64,000 nucleotides of DNA from the NCBI RefSeq assembly GCF_022605165.1, contig NC_063071.1:744001-808000 (forward strand), in the 5' to 3' direction. The stretch is from Purpureocillium takamizusanense. Its lineage: Eukaryota > Ascomycota > Sordariomycetes > Hypocreales > Ophiocordycipitaceae. Shown here piece after piece: positions 1-10,541 of the stretch (position 1 is the first letter of the stretch; each line of letters opens with the position of its first letter). Under the pieces are notes generated by a model that was not told where the DNA came from, made no database searches, and saw only the letters and a program-made list of their open reading frames with translations. Made by a program: the position numbers and the translations under genes.

Positions 1-2031
1 CTCGATGCGGTCGCTTGTTTAGTTTCCCATAGGTCCTGCGACGTGAACGGATAGGTGGAAGAGAGGAAGATTCGGCGGTGTTGGCTTCTCCATTAGGGTA
101 TTCATTGCGTTCCATCAATATTGGAAGGTCCGGTTCTGATGCTGGCTGTACACCCTGAACATTACCGGGCGGGGAGAATTGCATCGGACTGGTAGCCGGA
201 ATCAGATCCTCCTCAAGCAACGCCATCTCTCTGCTTCGCTCCGGCTCCGCATCGGCATTCGAGTCCCGCGCCGGTGTTTGTGCAGGCTCTTCACCTGGTG
301 TCGCTTTCGTCGACTCCAGCGGTGTCTCCGCCGATGTCGTGGGAGCCTTTTGCGAGTCGCCAACTACTTGATCCTGCTGCTTGCTCCTCCCGTCAGGGAG
401 AGGCTTGCTGGTGATCTCCCCCATGCTGTTCAGTCTCCGCTTCTTCCTCGTTGGATTGTCAGACGAGTTCCGCCTCGAGAGTCTTGCGATGCTTATTTTC
501 TCCATTTCCTGCGCGGCTTGCGCGCGCTTCCTCTCAGCCCGCTTTCTCCTCTCGCGCTGGAGGAATGCCTCGTCGTAGTCATCGTCCACGTTGACGTCAA
601 TGACTTGACCGTCGCCGCTAGTCTTTCGCTCTTGCGACTCCCTCATTGGTTCATAGTGTGACAAAGGCTCACGCCCTGGAGCCGCTCTCGACGAGATAGT
701 CGGCGACTCAGGGACACGATCTTCCCGTGACGACCTTCCTTCTATAGGATCTTCTTCTTGCACGGCGACGCCGACTCTGTTCTTGGCAACGGTGGCGGGG
801 ATCTCGTGAAGACGAGACGGGCTCGATGTGCGTATGTCGGTAGGTGACGAGACATTTGCTCGATTCTTGAGCGGCGACGTCTCGAACACGTTTGGTGATA
901 TGGAGTTGAGCAGTAGGTTCGGCGACGGCCGCGACGACGTCGGACTGGCCTTAACCGCAGACGACACCTGCTGCGTCTGCGCAAAGAGCTGACTCGCAGC
1001 GAAGGGGACGGCGCCATTTGACTTGGCTGCGAAGGGGTTCTTGGGCAGCGCGGGGGTTTCTGGCTGCAGTCCGTGGGTCTTATATGGCGTGTATGCGGCG
1101 GCGTTGGAGTTGAGCTGGGACGTGCCATCAGCCGTGCGCCACTCGCCCCTCGTCGTGTCGAAGCCTTCATCCTCGGATGCCTGCGAGGACGGACGCACGT
1201 GGTCGCTGAAGTTGCTAAAGTTCACGGCTCCGGTATCTCCGGCCTGCAAGGTCCGCGTTTCGCCGGTGCGCTGCTGCGTCGGCTTGTCGGTCGGGCTCGA
1301 AGGCGCGGCTTCGTAAAACGCGCTGTAGTCGCGGTCCTCGTTGACTTGGGTTGGCGTCTCTTGTGAGGTATCCATCTTTCGCGGCGGCACAAGCGGTGCG
1401 CCCGTTGCCGAAGACGGCTTCTCGTCGAGGTCTACCGTCGTCGTAATGTCATGTTGAAGAACAGGTCGGTGCCCGTCGGTGGGGAGAGTGTCATCGACAA
1501 CTAGAAGCGTGTCGCGTGGTGGCGCAGACGAGACGAGATTCGGCCGCTTCTGCCTGATGATGGGTGGTTCGCGAACGACACCGGCGAGAGGCAACCCCGT
1601 CAATACTTGCTTTTCCTGGGGCTGTCAGTGTTCATGGGTGGTTGACCAGGATCATCTGCGCCTCAGCCCAGACCAGACAAGCTCACCTTGGTTTCGACGC
1701 TGCGACTCGGCGGCAAGGAAACACGGTCCACTTCCACGCCGACAGAGGGAGAATCACCAGCCGACTTGGGAGGAGGCCTTTCACCTTTTTCCACTTCAAC
1801 CCCGGTAGGCAGAAAGCGAGTGGCGATGGGAGAGCTGCTGAGCTGTTGGGCGGCGGCCTCTCGGTCAGCGGGCCAGGGTCAGTGTAACAGGTCGGCCAGG
1901 TTCCGAGTACGTACCGTGCCGACGCCGAACAGGGCCTGATGGGCGTCGAAGATGGCCTGGCTGTCTTGTGACTCGCCGTTCCCCTCCAAGGCCATCTTTT
2001 CCCCTGCCGCGAGCGACTCCAAGCGCGTCAT
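1..2031 (-). CDS. Crb2/Rad9-like DNA-damage checkpoint mediator, N-terminal part (cut by window edge)
   Basis: Three exons on the minus strand: 1915-2031, 1687-1857 and 1 to 1615, the last open to the window edge. Introns are 57 and 71 nt and all junctions are phase 0. The start is the ATG at 2031. The roughly 635 residues seen are disordered, acidic and Ser/Pro-rich, with many SQ/TQ sites (GESQDSQ near residue 20, DTSQET, ASQLFAQTQ, GDSQK) of the kind phosphorylated by ATM/ATR kinases, and a basic patch (RKKRRLN). The arrangement and phrases such as ETSPLKNRANVSSPTD resemble the N-terminal half of filamentous-fungal Crb2/53BP1-type proteins, as I recall them. The diagnostic Tudor and BRCT domains would lie beyond base 1, so the name is an inference. 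In the nucleus such proteins bring Chk1/Rad53-type kinases to damaged chromatin. Another disordered nuclear protein is possible. Confidence 0.6.
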
Positions 2032-2407
2032 GGTGCTGTTGGTTTGCGCATGGCGCGTGAGATCAGTTAGGACGATTGGCGAAGTCGCTAACGAATTGGT
2101 ATGAATGTCGCTCAACACGCGCGCTGGTAACACGCTGTCACGTGCTAGTTTAATTAACCACGTCAACCACCACACACGAGTCGAGCTTCGCATTACATAC
2201 TCACTGACCGTGATAGTCTCTCAGGTATTAAGTTATAATCTGTTTACTTCTGCTTATGCTCTTCTCTACATATCGGCCATTAAATCAACAACATGCACGT
2301 CGACAGTCTGACCATATGATTAACAATCGCTAACGCTATCCATCTGCCAACAGTCTGGCTAAATGAAATGGGTATGAATGAAGCAGAATTTCCAATCAAG
2401 AAACGTG
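2032..2407. other. Intergenic, promoter side of the Crb2-like gene
   Basis: 376 bases, AT-richer than neighbours, between two minus-strand genes. The 3' end of the WW gene and the promoter of the checkpoint gene must share it. No RNA gene or repeat seen. Confidence 0.5.
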
Positions 2408-5400
2408 TCAATGCCTTTGCCACTGCTCATCCTCGCCCCAGTCGCCACCAGAGTAGTCCGCCGCGGGCTTCTTAGACCACCTGTCGTCGAGAGGTTGGCC
2501 TTGAGGCCCAGGTTGACCGCCCGCGCTGCTTGCACCAGCTTGCCCAGGGCCCGCGCTCGCCGTACCCTGGCTTATGAACAATGGAGCTGGCATCAAATTC
2601 TGTTCTGACGAGGATTTCGAGCTCTGCCCGGGATGTTGTTGCTGTTGGCCTGGCATCGGATGAGACGTCTGACCTTGCGACGCCAGGCTGGCGGCGGAGT
2701 TTGATCTGGAGTGGTGCGGCTCATTGCTCCCTCCTGCAGGAAAGGAGCCTGTGGCGTTCGGCGAGCCCTGATTTAGTGGTGGCATGGCTTGTCCCGGTGG
2801 TTGACCATGCGGATTCTGTTGCATATGTGGGGGTAACGCTGACGCTACAGTCGACGTAGAGGCTGAGTCTGACATGCTATGTCTGCCCTGTGGGATGAGC
2901 GGCATCTGTCCAGGAGGCACCATGCCCGGGGGCATCGGTCCGCCCATCGGTGGCCCATATCCGTAGTTTGGGTGCATTCCCGGATGGAAGCCTGGTGGAG
3001 GCGGCCCTTGCGAGGGATGCCATCCCGGTGGGGGGACGGGCTGCCCGGCCCACCAGTTCGGCGGGGGTTGGTTATGATGTCCTTGGGACTGCACCTGTCC
3101 TGGGTGTTGTTGCACAAACTGCTGCGGAAGCTTTTGACTTGCGGATGGCTTAGAGCTTTTGAACCACTTTGTCCATTTCTTGTCCTTCTCCTTGTTCGTC
3201 GGACCGTTTCCGCCCTGGAGAGGCCCCGGGCCAGCTGGCGTCGGACTTTGCGATGGCTGAGGGATCATCCATTGAGGTTGCTGCGAGAATTGCTGCCCGG
3301 GGGCGCCGTAGCCCTGAGGAAGCATGGCTCCCGGTGCCAGCGGCACCTGTCCCTGGGCCGATACCATACCCTGCGGTTGCCCTGGAGATGGCACCATCCC
3401 ATGCTGAGCGGTATGAGGGCCTTGGGTTTGGCCATGATGCAGCTGCTGTAACGGAGCTTGGGCGAGCTGCTGCTGCGGTTGATCTGGCGCTGTGCTTTGC
3501 TGGGTGGGTCGAGCCTGCCCCTGCGTTTGTGCCGGTGGATGCGGCTGCACAGTCGACTGAGCAGGTGAGGGCTGGAGGCTCTGTCTCTGAAGACTAGGAG
3601 AATGCGGTAGGCTGGAGCCAATCGAGCTGGGCCGCGTTCCCAGTGGAGTTGCATTTGGCTCCGAGACGACCTCAGACTCGTCGTGCTCCTCTATGCGGCC
3701 AAGCAGATGGCCCGGGGTCGACGGTGTAGACTTTTGCTCCGTAGGCTGCGGAGGCACGGCCTGCTGCTGCTGCTGTTGAGTCTGTTGAGTCTGTTGAGCC
3801 TGCTGAGCCTGCTCATTCTCCTGCGGAGGCTGGTTGGTTTTAGCCGGAGCGGGTGCTTTCGACGGCGGTGCTGCCGCGACTACCTGATACCCTATCGGAT
3901 ATTCGCTGTTAAGGAGAGGCGCCGATGCAGCAGGTGGCTGTGAAGGATTTGATGGGCCGGGTTGAGTCGGCGCCTGGCCTTGCTGCGATGGTACTGCGCT
4001 GGAACCCTGGGTAGGAAAGAACGACCCTGGTGCATGCTGCAGTGGTAATTTGCTTGGTCGAGGCGGGCCTTGAGGCGGTTGAACCGCCACCTGGGAAGCA
4101 GATCCAGGAGTGCCCGTGGCTGGGGAGGGAGTGAAGTTTGCACCATTGACACTCTGCGCAAGGGACGGGAGTGATGGGTTCGAGGAGTCCCGTCGGAACG
4201 GCTCGATTGGGGATGGGGTCTGCACTGGCAGTCCGGACGACTGGCTCTCAGATCTAGAACGGATGGGTGACACATCGCCAGGACTAAAGGTCGACGCGCG
4301 CCGGACACCTTGAATGGGTGTGACTTGAGTTGGGTCGGGCTGTTGTTGCGGTGGTCCTTGTATGCCCTGAGGTGCGGCAGCAGGTGCAGGCTGAGGCGGA
4401 ATAGGAGTTCCAATGACGCTCTGAGGCCTAGTCGGCTGTGACGCTCGAGCCCCTGGCATTGGTTGATACTGCTGCGGGACATAGTTCCCGGGCGGCAACG
4501 GTCCTGGAGGGGCCTGTCCTTGTCCGTGGGCATTCGGCGACGACTGCTGGTAACGTGTCGCCCACTGGCCCGGTTGAGTGTGGTTGCCTCCGATAGCTGG
4601 CATAACGCTCGCCGGCCTGACTGGTTGTTGAATTTGCCAAGGCCCTTGAGGAGCCGATTGCGTAACAGGTGCCCCATGATATGGCAATTGCACTTGCGCG
4701 CCAGCAGCGGGGGGGGTCTGAGAAGGAAATTGGCCAGGCACGGTAGTGTGCCTCGGCATCTCTGGTCGCGAAGGCTGCTTTCCAGGACCGGCAGGTCCTC
4801 CGCCCGTAATGGGCATTGGCGCTGGCACTGGGATTTGCGCTTGCGTGGGCAACTGTTGAGGTCCTGGAGTGGCCGCTTTCCCACGAGCGGGCTTGAGAAT
4901 AGACGGAAACTTGGACAGAACACCATGGCCTTTTTGGGGAGCTTGCGGGGCTTGCGCCGCGGATGTCGATGGTGGATGGAACGGCGACGGGGTTGCATGT
5001 TGCGGTACACCTTGGGTAGACGCTCTCCTAGATGCAGGCTTTAGTACCGAAGGGACGTGTGCCAGACCCTGACTTTGTTCCTGCGTCGACTCCTGCTTAG
5101 ATTTGACCTCCTCTACTGGCTGATTGGGTGTCAAGACGGTGGTTGGCTGAGCTGAGGGTTGCTGCAATGCCTGTGCTACAGAAGTCTGAGGGACCACCTG
5201 CGCCGGCGACAATATCCGGGGAACGGTACTCGGGTCAACGTTAGGCCCCCCTGAGTTCGACCCGAGCATCAATGATGCTTCACGTTGCAGGGTAACAGCG
5301 CTGCTCTTCCGCTTTTCCGAGGTGGCTTCCGCCGGTGTTTCGGTTGGCGCTTGCCCGGGGCTATAAGGCCTATATGCTTGAGGATCGAGACCACCGGTGG

Positions 5401-7408
5401 GCTTCCTGGTGATCTTGAACGGCTCGGGTATGTCTTGTTTGGAGGCTTGCGATTGTGGCTGGTTTTGTGGTTGCTGCTGAGACCATGGACGTTGCCACTG
5501 CTGCTGACTTTGTTGCGGAGCCTGGTACTGCGTTGCTGCTTGCTGAGTATGAGGACTCTGCTGAGAGAATAAGGGCGTGTACTGTGGCTGTGTCTGGGGC
5601 TGTGACTGTTGCGAAGATGGCTGAATTTCATGGCCTTGCTGGAATTGCTGTCCCGGCCCTGTCTGTTGCGTCTGGGCTTTTTGGTACGGCTGGAACTGCT
5701 GCTGTTTGTGCTGCTCGGTAGGTTGAACTTGCTCGGGCTGCTGATAAGGAGGCTGCTGTTGAAGTTGTTGGGCCTGCAGAGGCGGCTGCGCAACTTGAGA
5801 TTGATGGGCCTGCTGAAGCAGTTGGGGTTTCTGAATATGACTTTCCGGCGCCGGCTTGACTGGCTGGCTTTGTATTTCCGTTTGTTGCTGAGGCTGGGGC
5901 GGATGCGGTATCTGCTGCGGCTGGGGGACGTCGGGTCCAGGCTGCGGTGTCGCGGCCTGATGGCCATGTTGCGTGATAGTAGTCTGCAGTCCTTGCTGCC
6001 CGATAGGGACATGTTGTGGCTGATTGTGATACTGCTGAACGTTCTGGTATGGCTGCTGTTGTAGTCGCTGCTGTTGTGGTTGTTGCTGTTGTGGTTGCTG
6101 CTGATGTTGCTGCTGCTGCTGCTGCTGATATTGCTGATTTTGATACTGCTGCTGTTGCTGATCTTGTTGTTCGTGATGGTGTTGCAAAGCTTGAACCTGA
6201 GGCTGCTGGTCTGACATATGCTGAACTGGCTGATATTGCTGCTGGGCGACGACATGAGGTGGTTGCTGATGGATCTGATTCGGCTCAATGTCCTTCGCCG
6301 TAACCTCTGCAACGACCTCAGGTACACGCGGCGGAGCCTCTGAGGGCTGATGACTATTCACCCCACTGATTTGAGACTCTGTGCCCTGCTGCGATACTTG
6401 TCGAACGGCGTCTGGCTCCTGCACCGTGACGCTGCTCCCAGTGGCCACCTCAGCCGGCTTCTCGACCTTTTGAGGCAGCTTAAGCTCAACAGGGCTGTTA
6501 CGCTCCGGCAGTTCAGCCATGCCCAGGGCAGCGGCATTCATGTTCGTCTCGATTGGGGCGAGAACCGCGTTGTCGCCCATCTCAACAGGGTCCGGGTGCA
6601 ACTCGATGTGCGCCACGGCTGTGTGTTCGGTTGCCATCTCGGCCACGACGCCCACGGGGTCGAACACGGGAGGCGGCGCCGGCAGCTCCTGTGGGAGTTC
6701 GCGGCTGTCAATCATGTGCACCACGGGCTGCTCTTCCTGCGGCGGCGTCGGCACTGGCTCCGCTTGGATGGGCGGACTCTCGATGACAATCTCTTGGCCC
6801 GCGGCAGGCACAGGAGGAGACACAGATGCCTCGCTCTTCTGCACCATGGGCGTCGTCACTGTACTGGCCACTGGGCTCACAGCGGCCTTGGTCCCGGCAG
6901 CAGACCCGCCTGCGACAGCGCTGTCGCCGGCAACCCTCTCGCCGATGCCACCCGCGACGACCCTCCGCGCGGCCTCCTCCTCCTCCTCGTTGAGCGGGCT
7001 CACTTCGGTATAGGTGCCGGGGCCGAGGAACATGAAGTTTTCAGGCTGGAAGACCTGCTCGGCATCATCGTCGCCGCCGCCGCCATCGCCATCCCAGATG
7101 GCGCTCACGGGCCGCGCCGTGGCGGACATGCCCGATTTCGCGGCGCCATTGCCCGCGCGGTGAGAGCTCGGGGGCGAGAGCTGCTTCGCGCTGGCGGCGC
7201 TGATGGTTGTCTGGCGGCGAAGCTGCTGCTGCGACTCGAGACGCTCCTCGGGAGCGAGGTCCGGGGCCGGGACGGAGGCGTCGAGGTAGTCTGGGAACTC
7301 GTCGCCCTCGGTGGGGAAGTGGTACTGGATGTGGCCGCTGGCCTTGTACGTGTAGAACCAGCGCTGGCCGTCGTAGTCGGACTCCCACCCGGGAGGCAGC
7401 CCGAACAT
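2408..7408 (-). CDS. Large Gln/Pro-rich protein with N-terminal WW-like domain
   Basis: A single open frame of 1,666 residues. The ATG at 7408 is the first true ATG; the frame stays open upstream only from a TTG at 7543. Residues 3-32 form a WW-type fold signature: LPPGW with Trp8, an aromatic strand (Trp17, Phe18, Tyr19) and a closing Pro32. The second conserved Trp is replaced by Tyr29 (IQYHFP). The rest is low complexity: poly-Gln around residues 410-455 and 1203-1215, Pro/Gln tracts throughout, a short Lys/Trp-rich patch (KDKKWTKWFKSS) near residue 1420, Gly/Pro/Met-rich repeats, and the acidic tail GGDWGEDEQW. WW domains bind proline-rich peptides, so a scaffold or transcription/RNA-processing role is possible, but nothing here assigns one. 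Several long antisense ORFs over it are shadows of biased codons. Confidence 0.85.
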   Translation of the reverse strand: MFGLPPGWESDYDGQRWFYTYKASGHIQYHFPTEGDEFPDYLDASVPAPDLAPEERLESQQQLRRQTTISAASAKQLSPPSSHRAGNGAAKSGMSATARPVSAIWDGDGGGGDDDAEQVFQPENFMFLGPGTYTEVSPLNEEEEEAARRVVAGGIGERVAGDSAVAGGSAAGTKAAVSPVASTVTTPMVQKSEASVSPPVPAAGQEIVIESPPIQAEPVPTPPQEEQPVVHMIDSRELPQELPAPPPVFDPVGVVAEMATEHTAVAHIELHPDPVEMGDNAVLAPIETNMNAAALGMAELPERNSPVELKLPQKVEKPAEVATGSSVTVQEPDAVRQVSQQGTESQISGVNSHQPSEAPPRVPEVVAEVTAKDIEPNQIHQQPPHVVAQQQYQPVQHMSDQQPQVQALQHHHEQQDQQQQQYQNQQYQQQQQQQHQQQPQQQQPQQQRLQQQPYQNVQQYHNQPQHVPIGQQGLQTTITQHGHQAATPQPGPDVPQPQQIPHPPQPQQQTEIQSQPVKPAPESHIQKPQLLQQAHQSQVAQPPLQAQQLQQQPPYQQPEQVQPTEQHKQQQFQPYQKAQTQQTGPGQQFQQGHEIQPSSQQSQPQTQPQYTPLFSQQSPHTQQAATQYQAPQQSQQQWQRPWSQQQPQNQPQSQASKQDIPEPFKITRKPTGGLDPQAYRPYSPGQAPTETPAEATSEKRKSSAVTLQREASLMLGSNSGGPNVDPSTVPRILSPAQVVPQTSVAQALQQPSAQPTTVLTPNQPVEEVKSKQESTQEQSQGLAHVPSVLKPASRRASTQGVPQHATPSPFHPPSTSAAQAPQAPQKGHGVLSKFPSILKPARGKAATPGPQQLPTQAQIPVPAPMPITGGGPAGPGKQPSRPEMPRHTTVPGQFPSQTPPAAGAQVQLPYHGAPVTQSAPQGPWQIQQPVRPASVMPAIGGNHTQPGQWATRYQQSSPNAHGQGQAPPGPLPPGNYVPQQYQPMPGARASQPTRPQSVIGTPIPPQPAPAAAPQGIQGPPQQQPDPTQVTPIQGVRRASTFSPGDVSPIRSRSESQSSGLPVQTPSPIEPFRRDSSNPSLPSLAQSVNGANFTPSPATGTPGSASQVAVQPPQGPPRPSKLPLQHAPGSFFPTQGSSAVPSQQGQAPTQPGPSNPSQPPAASAPLLNSEYPIGYQVVAAAPPSKAPAPAKTNQPPQENEQAQQAQQTQQTQQQQQQAVPPQPTEQKSTPSTPGHLLGRIEEHDESEVVSEPNATPLGTRPSSIGSSLPHSPSLQRQSLQPSPAQSTVQPHPPAQTQGQARPTQQSTAPDQPQQQLAQAPLQQLHHGQTQGPHTAQHGMVPSPGQPQGMVSAQGQVPLAPGAMLPQGYGAPGQQFSQQPQWMIPQPSQSPTPAGPGPLQGGNGPTNKEKDKKWTKWFKSSKPSASQKLPQQFVQQHPGQVQSQGHHNQPPPNWWAGQPVPPPGWHPSQGPPPPGFHPGMHPNYGYGPPMGGPMPPGMVPPGQMPLIPQGRHSMSDSASTSTVASALPPHMQQNPHGQPPGQAMPPLNQGSPNATGSFPAGGSNEPHHSRSNSAASLASQGQTSHPMPGQQQQHPGQSSKSSSEQNLMPAPLFISQGTASAGPGQAGASSAGGQPGPQGQPLDDRWSKKPAADYSGGDWGEDEQWQRH

Positions 7409-8287
7409 GGCGGGCCACCGACGCGCCACGGGGCGCGCGCTCGTGTCGCGGCAGGGAGGGTCGAGGCGATGTTGCGGTCGGCAGGGCTCACGTCGCTCGT
7501 CGTTCGGAGGGGGATGGCTTTTGGTGTTGCGGAGATCAAGCAAAGGTGTTCCACACCTCCATTACACCTCCGCCGTGCTACTTCGTCCGATGATGAACAA
7601 ATCCGCCGAGAAACGTTAGTAGAACGCGCACTGGAGACAATCCGACGCCCGTGAGGCTTGAGAAAGGAGTTGACAAGGCAGGATTGAATTGGGCCGTTGC
7701 GGCTCCTGGACACCTGGCAGCACCAACAGCGCCACAAACGCGGCTGAGCTCCCATGCTGACCCGGCCCGCGGGAGCTCCCCCAGGCTGGGTCGCGAACCG
7801 CTGGGGGGGCCCGGCAGGGGCTTTCATCACATTGGGCGCCCTGCCGCTACCCGCTACGCCAGCACGGTTTTGGAATGAGGCGACCCTCGGGCCTCTGGCG
7901 CGAATTGGCCTCCAGCCGGCAGGCCCGCGGAGCTCATCGATACATTCAATGCTGCATTGTGGGGGGGATGGGGAAAGATCAACCAAGGGTCCTCAGTGCC
8001 CAGATTTATAGTTGCATGAAACAGTTTCGGCCGATCTGCTGCGCATGAACCTGGCGGTCTCTGTTTCATCGTGGCTGCTACGTCCTGTGAGCCTTGGCGG
8101 TGAAAGGTGAACGTGAGAACATCGGGTGCTATCAAGTACGCGCGTTCTTCTCGATGTGATCAAATCGACATTGGTTTATCTAACGCGCGTTGATGCGGCA
8201 CAGTATTACAATACATTAACTCACAGCCAGGTGAAGAAGTTCGTACCATGCACACAAGCCAGGGACCAGTTCCAACGCCGAATCAAC
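7409..8287. other. Intergenic between WW gene and alkyl sulfatase
   Basis: Upstream region of the WW protein gene and 3' region of the sulfatase gene. Short ORFs on both strands are GC-driven. No RNA gene or repeat recognised. Confidence 0.4.
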
Positions 8288-10075
8288 TTACATACCACAA
8301 AGCGTCATCAGTCTCCTCAGGGGTTCACAATCTCCGGCAGCCTTGGCTTGAGCCAAGGCGACGTCTCCATTAAGCACGGCCAGAAGCTCATCCTTTTCCA
8401 ATGTCAGAACCAGGTCCGCGGCCTTCGGATCGGTGGACTGATCGATGTGACGATGAGTGAGAGCGCCATTGCTGAGCCGAGCTCGCCATCCCATCTCCTG
8501 TGCCGGGTCCTTGATGTCGATGACCGACGCCTCCGCGGCAGCCTTGAAGCCGTCGAGCCGGATGGAAAGGCAGTCAAGCCATTGGTCGACGGTTCCCAGT
8601 GGATTGAATGCTGGAAACTCCGGGACGATGGACGTTTTATCGACGCTGGTAGACCGGAGGAGCGCTGCGCCGGTGAGGTAGAAGTTGCGCCACGTCGCGT
8701 TCTCGGCGCCGAAGCCCAGCTGGCCGTACACGGACGCGAGCGCCAGCTTCGCCGCCTTGTTATCGGGCTCAGCTTTGACGACATGATCGAGCAGCGTGGC
8801 TGCGAAGCGAAGGTCGCCGGCGTCAACGTAGCTCTGCGCTTTCTTGATGATCTCTTGGGCGCCGCCGAAGCAGTCGAGGTAGCGTCGCCCCTCCTCGGCC
8901 GGTGGATGTGCCCACAGATGGGCCGGATTGCCGTCGAACCACGTCATATACCGCTGGTATATGCCTTTAATGTTGTGACTCACCGAGCCGTAGAAACCCT
9001 GTGCGTGCGGCGCGTCTCGGAGCTGGGGTGGCAGCGTGAGTCGCTCGGCAATCTCCGTGCCATTGAGGCCCAGGTTCATGAGCCGCAAGGTCTGGTCGTG
9101 TAAGTAGGCGTAGAGATCCCGTTGCTCTGAGATGTGCTGCATGAGGTTTTCGTTGCCCCAAGTCGGCCACGTGTGCCCCGCGAACAGAACCTCAGCTTGC
9201 CGGCCATAGAGGTCGATAGTCTCGTCAAGGTAGCCCGACCATGCCTTGGCGTCGCGAACAACGGCACCGCGAAGAGTGATGATGTTGTGCAGGCTCTGCG
9301 TCGCACATTCTGAGATGTAGAGGGCCTTTTGCTCGGGCATGTAGAAATTGATCTCGGCCGGCGCCTCGGTCCCCGGTACCATCTGGAAAACCAGCTTCAG
9401 ACCGTCGACGTCCACAACTTGTCCGGTCTCCTCGATCAGCTTGTTGGGCGGAACAAGTGAACTGGTGCCAGTCGAGACGCCCACGCCGATTCCGACGCCG
9501 ACGCGACCGGCCTGTCCGGGGGGGAGAGGCGTGCCGTACATGAAGGCCGCGCGCCGCATCATCGCTGGGCCAGCCAGCACGTTCTCGCTCATAGACTCCT
9601 CCACGAACCCGCGTGGGGCAATGATGGGTATTTCGCGGTCTTTGGGCAAAATGCCCATGGCGCCTCCAAAGTGGTCAATATGCGAATGTGAGTAGATTAT
9701 GCCGACGACTGGACGCTTTCCGCGGTGGCTCTCATACAGCGACAGTGCCGCGGCTGCACACTCGTTGGAAGTCAAGGGATCCACGATAACCACCCCGGAT
9801 TGGCCTTCCAAAAGCGTCATGTTCGAGATATCAAGCCCCCGGACCTGGTAGATGCCCGGAAGGACTTCAAAAAGCCCATGAAGCGCAGTGAGTTTGCTGT
9901 GGTTCCATAGCTTTTCGTTGACGGTCGGCGGTCGGACACTGTCGAAGAAGGTGTAGGCGTCACCATCCCACACGTCCTTGCCTCCTTGTCCGGTCACAAC
10001 ACAAGGCTTGATAGTGCCAATGAACCCGCGGTTCGCATTCGCTGACGCCGATGTGGCATCCTGTGTAGGTGGCAT
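8288..10075 (-). CDS. Alkyl sulfatase, metallo-beta-lactamase fold (SdsA1/BDS1 type)
   Basis: An intronless 595-residue frame. The zinc-binding motif is at residues 130-138, HSHIDHFGG (His130, His132, Asp134, His135), with a later AGHTWPTWGN segment carrying another metal-ligand His, and the family signature HNIKGIYQRYMTWFDGNPA. The C-terminal ~120 residues resemble the SCP2-like domain of this family. Known members (Pseudomonas SdsA1, yeast Bds1) hydrolyse alkyl or aryl sulfate esters to alcohol and sulfate, giving sulfur or carbon. Bacterial forms are exported and about 650 residues; this one starts with MPPTQDATSA and has no signal peptide, so a cytosolic enzyme is expected. The lack of introns in a window where most genes have them, and the bacterial spread of the family, suggest old horizontal transfer, as proposed for yeast BDS1. 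Isolated from any pathway partner. Confidence 0.9.
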   Translation of the reverse strand: MPPTQDATSASANANRGFIGTIKPCVVTGQGGKDVWDGDAYTFFDSVRPPTVNEKLWNHSKLTALHGLFEVLPGIYQVRGLDISNMTLLEGQSGVVIVDPLTSNECAAAALSLYESHRGKRPVVGIIYSHSHIDHFGGAMGILPKDREIPIIAPRGFVEESMSENVLAGPAMMRRAAFMYGTPLPPGQAGRVGVGIGVGVSTGTSSLVPPNKLIEETGQVVDVDGLKLVFQMVPGTEAPAEINFYMPEQKALYISECATQSLHNIITLRGAVVRDAKAWSGYLDETIDLYGRQAEVLFAGHTWPTWGNENLMQHISEQRDLYAYLHDQTLRLMNLGLNGTEIAERLTLPPQLRDAPHAQGFYGSVSHNIKGIYQRYMTWFDGNPAHLWAHPPAEEGRRYLDCFGGAQEIIKKAQSYVDAGDLRFAATLLDHVVKAEPDNKAAKLALASVYGQLGFGAENATWRNFYLTGAALLRSTSVDKTSIVPEFPAFNPLGTVDQWLDCLSIRLDGFKAAAEASVIDIKDPAQEMGWRARLSNGALTHRHIDQSTDPKAADLVLTLEKDELLAVLNGDVALAQAKAAGDCEPLRRLMTLCGM

Positions 10076-10450
10076 CCTGGCGTGAGCTCAACGATTTACC
10101 AAGTGAATTCAGAGCCGCCACGAAAGGATTCGTTGTAAGAAACTCAATTGACGATTAATTCACCGGCAGAGCTGCTCACTTATACGTGCTTCGCACATTA
10201 GCCCAGTAGCTGTGTGGGTGCCACTTCCTTACGCCAAACTCTATGCGGAGCTGAAACACCAAAAACGGCTGGGCTACTTGCTGCTACCATCACGCCCATC
10301 CGACTTTGCCGACGCCTACAGGTGGCATAGAGCATCAAGCAAGAATAAAAAAGTATACACAGATATAGCAGCCGTCATTCACATCTTTATCATCGGTTTA
10401 AGTCCAAGATAGTCACGGTGAAGACAAGCAAAACAAAAAGCGAAAAGCCA

Positions 10451-10541
10451 AGGCCCATGCCAGATTCGAACTGGCGTCTTTGGAAGAGATTCTGATTGCG
10501 TAATCAAAATCCAACGTCCTAACCCCTAGACTAATGGGCCC
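10451..10541 (-). tRNA. tRNA-Gln (UUG anticodon) with 18-nt intron
   Basis: The minus strand folds as a cloverleaf. The 7-bp acceptor stem pairs GGGCCCA with TGGGCCT (first pair G-U). The D arm contains AGTC..TTA..GGAC. The anticodon stem TTGGA/TCCAA encloses the loop TTTTGA + T with anticodon TTG, and the T arm is GCCAG-TTCGAAT-CTGGC. Without an intron the anticodon loop would be 25 nt; an 18-nt intron after the base 3' of the anticodon (position 37/38, the canonical eukaryotic site) restores a 7-nt loop and a 73-nt tRNA. CCA is not encoded, as expected. Its wobble U is a target class for Elongator, whose Elp5 subunit is encoded at 40.0-41.3 kb. Confidence 0.92.

Noticed and set aside
7409..7543. 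45-residue N-terminal extension of the WW protein
   Set aside because: The frame is open but its first codon is TTG, not ATG; the ATG at 7408 directly precedes the conserved domain and has a purine at -3.
6350..7654. 434-codon plus-strand ORF opposite the 5' part of the WW gene
   Set aside because: Composition is the complement of biased GC3 codons (His/Arg/Leu-rich), with no domain; the minus-strand WW frame explains it.
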